A DNA stretch of 13,008 nucleotides from Euperipatoides rowelli. Lineage: Eukaryota > Onychophora > Udeonychophora > Euonychophora > Peripatopsidae. Both the position numbers and the translations under genes were made by a program. Below the pieces are notes generated by a model. It made no database searches, was not told the origin of the DNA, and saw only the letters and a list, made by a program, of their open reading frames with translations. Below, in pieces: positions 8,571 to 13,008 of the stretch (its first letter is position 1; the number at the start of each line of letters is the position of its first letter). Location of the stretch: assembly GCA_003024985.2 (NCBI GenBank), contig PXIH01S0000264.1, one strand, 5' to 3'.

Positions 8571-8849
8571 GCACTTAGGGGTGGACATCCTAAATGGTTA
8601 CTCATTGGCTTTGGACATGGTTTGGAGTGTTAACAAAGGGAACTTTGTTCCTAAAGGTGAATCCTTGGTGTCCCTGGCCTGTAGTGGGTATAATGGCTTT
8701 GGATCGGCTACATTGTTTCTACCTTACTGGGTGGCACCATGGGGCCCCACCCAGGACCAGGTCTAGGGTTGGCCTACCCCATGTTGGTACTTCTTACTGT
8801 TATCCGATAGCTGTAGGGTGACAATGAATGGCTGTATGCCCCCTAGTGC
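8571..8849. mobile_element. Possible small inverted-repeat insertion carrying hairpin 3
   Basis: Copy 1 lacks this segment: the flanks (taat... and ctatcatatg) are nearly adjacent at 2633-2651. Its ends are near-inverted repeats, AGCACTTAGGGG (8570-8581) and CCCCTAGTGCT (8840-8850), with one unpaired base. Its length of about 280 bp and lack of coding fit a miniature inverted-repeat element. No clean target-site duplication is visible, although the flanks ttaatag and cttatag match at 5 of 7 bases, so the superfamily is unassigned. Short open frames inside it look incidental. Confidence 0.35.
8727..8754 (+). repeat. Hairpin 3 of the 8-12-8 family
   Basis: CTGGGTGG (8727-8734) pairs perfectly with CCACCCAG (8747-8754) around a 12-nt loop whose last six bases, GGGGCC, match hairpin 2. 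It is followed by GTTGGCCTAC, similar to GATTGGCCTAC after hairpin 2, and later by a GCTG...GCCCC stretch that resembles the sequence after hairpins 1 and 2. It therefore seems related to them and not a chance palindrome. Confidence 0.6.
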
Positions 8850-8931
8850 TTATAGAGCTATCATATGTCTTGTATTGTTCTGCATATATCTATCTGTAGA
8901 ACCCTTCATCTATCAGTGTTCTTTGACTATC

Positions 8932-8973
8932 AATAAAAAAATTTGATTCCTTGCACTCCAACTCTGGTGCCCA
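8932..8973 (+). promoter_or_regulatory. Conserved AATAAA / TGGTGCCCA block, copy 2
   Basis: Nearly identical to 2721-2763. The bases after TGGTGCCCA differ from copy 1, which weakens a primer-binding-site reading. Confidence 0.3.
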
Positions 8974-9032
8974 GTACTCCACCCCTCTTCCAAGGTGGGG
9001 TATATCCAGATGAGGAGGCAGGATGAACTACA

Positions 9033-9053
9033 CCTAACCCTAACCCTAACCCC
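9033..9053. repeat. Short telomere-like CCCTAA repeat
   Basis: About 3.5 units of CCCTAA lie within the leader. The homologous site in copy 1 (2826-2840) has the decayed form cctaatcctaaccct. The repeat therefore belongs to the unit and does not mark a chromosome end here. Confidence 0.6.
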
Positions 9054-9061
9054 TCATTGCT

Positions 9062-9088
9062 GACTTAGAAGTCAGCCTGGAAGGTTGT
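9062..9088 (+). promoter_or_regulatory. Invariant 27-nt leader block with small hairpin, copy 2
   Basis: Identical over 27 bases to 2847-2873. In this copy the stem is 6 bp, TGACTT (9061-9066) with AAGTCA (9069-9074), separated by AG. Confidence 0.5.
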
Positions 9089-9216
9089 GTTGAATCTAAG
9101 CTCCTGGTTTCTGTGTAAGTTGTGAGTAATTTTGATCGTAGGATTATAAACTTTACATTTTCTGAAAGCTCTCGAGTGGTTCCTTAATCTGAGGTAAGAA
9201 ATTTTGATTTTTTTTT

Positions 9217-9325
9217 AATTTTCTGTCAAGAAATCGTGTTTTTGTCCGTTTTTGGCTGGCCCTATTGGTTTAACATAGGCAGCCTGGACACTGGGTCTTT
9301 GGTTGCAGTTTTTTGACAGAAAATT
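9217..9325. repeat. Nested stem structure in the copy 2 leader intron
   Basis: AATTTTCTGTCAA (9217-9229) pairs over 13 bp with TTGACAGAAAATT (9313-9325). Inside, GGCTG (9254-9258) pairs with CAGCC (9280-9284), and CCTAT (9261-9265) with ATAGG (9275-9279), leaving a GC bulge and a 9-nt loop. I see no equivalent in copy 1, where an N cluster lies nearby. Confidence 0.4.
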
Positions 9326-9349
9326 TCATTTTTTTATTTTATTTTTAGT

Positions 9350-9720
9350 TTTAGCCTAAGATAATCAATAATTCCGATTCTGATTCAAGTGGAATTTTTA
9401 AATCCGATAATAATTATAGATTTTAGAAAAATTTTCCATGCTAATTGATTTTTAGCATGGGGAGTGATTAAAACGCTAATTTGACCTGTAACTTTTTAAA
9501 TAATTAGAATTTTGAAATTATTTTTATTTTTGGCCTATGTTTTTTAACTACCTCGAATCATTTAAGACTAAAAAATTTGAAATCGGTCGAAAACTGTAAA
9601 TTTTAGNAAAATTTCCCATGTTAACCGATTTTAACATGGGGAAATGATTTATAACCTGTAACTTTTTGTATATTAGGATTTTCGTTGATATTTTTGTTGT
9701 TGGCCTATGAAAAGAGCCGT
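9350..9720. repeat. Degenerate 170-180-bp tandem repeats with hairpins, copy 2
   Basis: acctgtaacttttt recurs at a 170-base spacing (near 9484 and 9654) and tggcctatg recurs at 9531 and 9701. Each unit contains a hairpin: CCATGCTA (9436-9443) with TAGCATGG (9453-9460), and CCCATGTTAA (9615-9624) with TTAACATGGG (9631-9640), the latter extended by ATTT/AAAT past one bulged G. A weaker third site lies near 9803. Confidence 0.55.
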
Positions 9721-9933
9721 CACGGTCCTTTTCCAGGAATAATTTTTAAAATTGGTCAAATAGTTTAAAAATTAAAAATAATTTGCNTGATTATGACTTT
9801 CTGCATGTTAATTTTTTATGCAACAGTATTGCTTTTAGCTGATATTTTTGATAATAATTAATTTCTCTCTTGAAGTTCTTGTCATTCATCTTAATATCAA
9901 ATTTGTACATTACAATTGGGACCTCATTGACTG

Positions 9934-12098
9934 ATGGAGAATCTTGTCCCTGAAGCGTACCTGGCAATGGACGGAATAGAGGACTATGAGTCCTCTGGGT
10001 ATAATTCTAATGTTGGGGTTGGTGCTCTTATTCTAACAGAGTATACGCCCCTCTCCACTCTCCTGGATCAGATTCGACTAGTGAGGATAGTTCTAGCAAT
10101 TCTAGCTATTCTAATGAAACAAAAGAGCTTATTAGTGCTAATTCAATTCCAATTTAAATTCCCATTAACCTTATTGAGCCTTGCTGCAAACTCCCTATGA
10201 CCAATGGGGGTTCTGGGTCGACTGGGATTGATACTCTCGCTGCAGACCTGTTCCTTTCCAATGATGGTACTACGGACTTTCCGCATGATGCAATATGGGA
10301 GGTTAATGAAGTTATGACAACTATCAATAAACAGGTACTGATAATGTTGCCCCAGGCTAAGGAACTGTCTGCTATAGGTATTGTAGGTGAAGACTCTCCA
10401 GCTATTGATGGTTTCACCTCTTCGATTAAAAGGCATACTAGGAGGACTAAAATAAAGTAACTCCATACAAAATTAACAAGTTTAATAAATATCCTGCGTC
10501 CCCCCATGCTAGGGTTCTCTTCCCTAAGGAACCTTCTAAAAAAACTGAATTAGTTGAGCGTAATCCTGTTATTGATCCAGGATCAATAAAGATTATTACC
10601 CCTTCCCCTAAATTCCAATCATTTATGATTCAGCATTGGAACAAATCAGGGCCCTCAGATGCTGCATCCCCTCCTAAGGATAGTTCATCCTTCTCTTCCC
10701 TCTGAAACTGTACTTACTCCTTCTACTTCGGATCCAACTCCCGATTTGAATGTTGGCAATGGGGATGTTGATATTGAAACTGTTGAGCTTGAGAGTTATC
10801 TTCAGGCATCCTTTTGGGTGACTAGGACTTTCGGTGTCACCATTGAGGATTATCTTACTGCCATGGGTCTGATGGTGGGTAACGACAACATTGAATACTT
10901 CAATGGTGACGATCGAGGTCGGATAGAGATTACCCTTAGTAACTATGATCTGGTTAATCTAATTGTAAAGCAGGGATTGACAGTCAACGGCTTCTGGTGC
11001 AAGGCGTATTGGCTTGCTGAAAAGCCGGTGCTTCTTGCACTTAATAATGTGCCACCAATAATCCCGCATCAGACAATTTGTAATGCGGTTCGGCACCTTG
11101 GGAACTGCCTTCCTGAGGATTGTTGCTTCGTGAAAGTTCACTGTGGGAATCCTGATTTAAAACATATTAAATCTCACAGAAGGAAAATATGGCTAAGGAT
11201 GACGAAAGAAATAGAAATTACCGAAACTTTAGAAGTCAACTTTGCCAGGAAAACTTTATCGGTTAATGTTTCCGATGGGATACCCAAATGTTTTGGGTGC
11301 GGAAAACGTGGACATGTCAAGAGTTCCTGTAGGGCAAGGAAGAATACCAATCTTGGTGCTCCCTCCCCTGCTAGCGGCTACTCCCACTGTTCCTGCTGTC
11401 CCGAACAATGAATCCCGCACATGGAAAGAGGAGTTAATTAGAAATATTGAAAAACTTAAAAAACCAATTGGACGAATTACAACACCTGCAACGACCATAC
11501 CAAAAAACTTTGGGATAAGTAGTTACTCCCAAAGGGATTTTGGTGACAAATCCTCACACCAGTCTTTAAATAATACTGATAAGAATAATATTATCAGTCT
11601 TGAGGAAGAAGGTTTCTCCCCTCAACTAATCCCTTCTAAAGTCACCATAACCTTTGTGGAACATCCGGCTCCACAAAGAAAGCCCAGGAACTCCCGAAAA
11701 GCAGCGAAGAGGCATAATAGAAAAAACATTGTAGATGAATATTCAACCTCCTTATCGATGGATAAATGCAGTGATGAGACTGACATGGACACAGAACTTA
11801 GTGATCATGGGGATGAACATCCATACTTTGTCACACTTGTTCCCTGCTAATACTCTGCTGGAGGTTAACTGTAAGAACGCTACAGGTGTCAATGCATCAG
11901 AAGCTCATAGGAGTCTCTTTAGAGATGACTCTAAATATGAGCAAATTAAGCTCTAGAAAAAGAGCTAATACATCCATGTTAGATGATCTTTCCTCAACAA
12001 TTTCAACTGAGGCAAATGATCATAAGGAAAGATCTCCAGTGAAATCTAAACGGAGTAGTAGAAATAAGAATAAGAAGAAAAAGACAGCGAGTCAATGA
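9934..12098 (+). pseudogene. Gag-like/ORF1 retroelement protein with one CCHC knuckle, copy 2, broken
   Basis: Same protein as 3817-6121, from ATG at 9934 to TGA at 12096-12098. The longest usable part is 10690-11375: the RRM-like region, then an intact CCHC knuckle (CX2CX4HX4C) at 11289-11330. About 79 percent of residues match copy 1 over roughly 115 positions of the core. Downstream are NESRTWK, a conserved NIISLEEEGFSPQ block, an acidic stretch, LFRDDSKYEQI and a Lys-rich end. Lesions relative to copy 1: a frame change near 10060, TAA at 10155, a 1-nt deletion near 10450, a 20-nt deletion near 10685, a 2-nt deletion near 11375, a 47-nt deletion near 11835 and a 56-nt deletion near 11947. 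It cannot make the full protein. Assignment to a retroelement gag/ORF1 rests on the knuckle and overall layout. Confidence 0.75.
11289..11330 (+). other. Intact CCHC zinc knuckle coding segment, copy 2
   Basis: The encoded motif CFGCGKRGHVKSSC has the canonical CX2CX4HX4C spacing of retroviral and retroelement nucleocapsid knuckles that bind single-stranded nucleic acid. Only one knuckle is present. It is followed by the basic residues RARK. Confidence 0.85.
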
Positions 12099-12920
12099 GT
12101 AATTTAACATCTAACTACTCAGATTCTACTGGCATTTTCAAGTCTACTTAAATCCTTCGGATAAGATAGAAAATTTTGCTTAAACCATGTGTATTATGAT
12201 TGTGGATCATTTGTTGATAATCTATTTACTATCTCTTGTTGAAGTTGATCTATTTCTATCTGTAAATTGACTTCAATATGAGTAATAGATTTCCTGGCTA
12301 TATTGTCATGTTTGTCCTTCTCTTTATTACATGTAATAACTTTACATCTTGTAGTGTGTCTCTTCATAACTTTGTATGTTTTGCTATAATGTACCTTTAT
12401 CTATAATTTATTTTAAATTTTCTTAACTAGGGAAGAGTGAGAGATAAAAGGTTAAAGAACGGTTATTCTTCAAACTGACTTAATTGCTTTGATATAAAGG
12501 GGGAGGGGGAGGAAGGTGGGTTTGCATATAGTGGTTTAAATTGCAGATTTGGGAACTTAATTTTTATTTCTAATTAACTTCTACTTTTAGCTCAGGTCTT
12601 GGAGTGGGTAATTACTTTGTTGCTGATGGAGGGCATGAACCCTTGAAATTGCTCACGACAACGGAATTTTGAATTGCATCTGAATCATTGACTGAAGTGG
12701 TTGAATTTACAATGGAAGTCTACATTTAAGATTCCTGGAATTGATTGATGATACCAGGGAGATGCTACTGGGATCCTCATTGTGGAAGTGCATTGAAAGA
12801 AATCCTAGATTGGCACCCTTGTTCTCAGGATATATCCTCCATTATTACAATTTGGAGAGATGTGCTCTGTTGATGTGTGCTGAGTAGGCGGTCCTATAAG
12901 TGACATCCTGCCTGTAGAGG
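12099..12920 (+). repeat. Conserved 3' non-coding region, copy 2
   Basis: Homologous to 6122-7015, including the 18-base identity at 12344-12361, the block 12463-12497 and 12790-12915. It encodes no protein. Similarity to copy 1 ends near 12920, about 20 bases after a TATAAG. Confidence 0.5.
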
Positions 12921-12956
12921 AGAATATTGCATATATTTCATACCGGCCAATGGCTG

Positions 12957-13008
12957 GTGGCCAACTTTCATTTAGTAGCCAAACTTAATATTTAGTAGCC
13001 ATTTTAAA
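12957..13008. repeat. Start of an 18-20-bp minisatellite
   Basis: GTGGCCAACTTTC, GTAGCCAAACTT and GTAGCCATTTTA begin at 12957, 12975 and 12995, with the 11-base repeat TTTAGTAGCCA at 12971 and 12991. The array runs off the window. It begins just past the point where copy 2 stops matching copy 1. Confidence 0.45.

Larger units (their letters stand above)
8527..9193 (+). other. Candidate leader exon, copy 2
   Basis: This is the counterpart of 2586-2921, lengthened by an insertion of about 280 bases (8571-8849). It has AATAAA at 8932-8937, TGGTGCCCA at 8965-8973, CCCTAA repeats at 9033-9053 and the invariant block from 9062. It ends at the donor-like GAG/GTAAGA at 9193/9194. No conserved reading frame crosses it. 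Confidence 0.4.
9194..9875 (+). other. Candidate leader intron, copy 2
   Basis: It starts at GAG/GTAAGA and ends at a pyrimidine run closing with CTTGAAG at 9875, both homologous to the copy 1 sites. Unresolved bases lie at 9607 and 9787. The interior is AT-rich with no coding and carries a nested stem at 9217-9325 and tandem repeats with strong hairpins. The following 58 bases lead to the ATG at 9934, compared with 66 in copy 1. Confidence 0.45.

Noticed and set aside
8581-8821. Overlapping short frames across the inserted segment
   Set aside because: They run through hairpin 3 and the inverted-repeat insertion, and have no protein features.
9033-9053. Telomere-like repeat read as a chromosome end or a full minus-strand telomeric G-quadruplex
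   Set aside because: It lies inside a duplicated unit with unique sequence on both sides, and the complementary strand has three full G-runs plus only GG.
3227-9720. Tandem repeats with hairpins considered as a CRISPR array
   Set aside because: Units are 170-200 bp, degenerate and without regular spacers, in eukaryote-like DNA.
12621-12650. CTGATGG followed by a GAAC-like stretch, considered as a hammerhead ribozyme core (also near 6716)
   Set aside because: The invariant CTGANGA core is not satisfied and no proper stem II with GAAA could be drawn.

Overview
The window looks like AT-rich, repeat-dense nuclear DNA from a eukaryote, most likely an invertebrate animal. Reasons: no operon-like gene packing, splice-type GTAAG/polypyrimidine-AG signals, AATAAA signals, low-complexity tracts and decayed retroelement genes. 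Scattered N bases mark uncertain positions. A crustacean-like repeat-rich genome is only a guess; nothing here fixes the taxon.

The dominant content is two head-to-tail, diverged copies of one unit on the + strand, with a period of about 6.1 kb. Homology is visible by eye from about 1525 to 7015 (copy 1) and from about 7705 to 12920 (copy 2). Each copy runs in the same order: an upstream non-coding region with an 8-12-8 hairpin; a splice-acceptor-like TTGCAG or ATTGCAG; a leader segment with AATAAA, a TGGTGCCCA motif, a telomere-like repeat and an invariant 27-nt block with a small hairpin; a splice-donor-like GTAAG; an AT-rich tandem-repeat region with catgttaa hairpins; a polypyrimidine-AG; a long gag-like reading frame; and a conserved 3' non-coding region of about 0.9 kb.

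The gag-like frame (3817-6121 and 9934-12098) has an acidic/Ser-rich N-terminus, a basic patch, a region I read as RRM-like, one CCHC zinc knuckle, an acidic segment and a Lys-rich C-terminus. That is the layout of ORF1/gag proteins of retroelements. Both copies are pseudogenes with several frameshifts and stops at mostly different positions. Their differences in the core domain sit mainly at third codon positions, so the lineages diverged under protein constraint before decaying. No reverse transcriptase, endonuclease, protease or integrase frame lies between or after them. The only possible trace of a polymerase is a 60-codon fragment at 82-264 with a CX2CX8HX4C motif.

The most unusual signal is a family of three hairpins (1700-1727, 7836-7865, 8727-8754). 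They share the same geometry but have different stem sequences with compensating base changes. The third lies in a segment of about 280 bp with short terminal inverted repeats that copy 1 lacks. Unit type is unresolved: a non-autonomous LTR-like element, a gag-only remnant of a non-LTR element, or a decayed tandem gene pair derived from gag.
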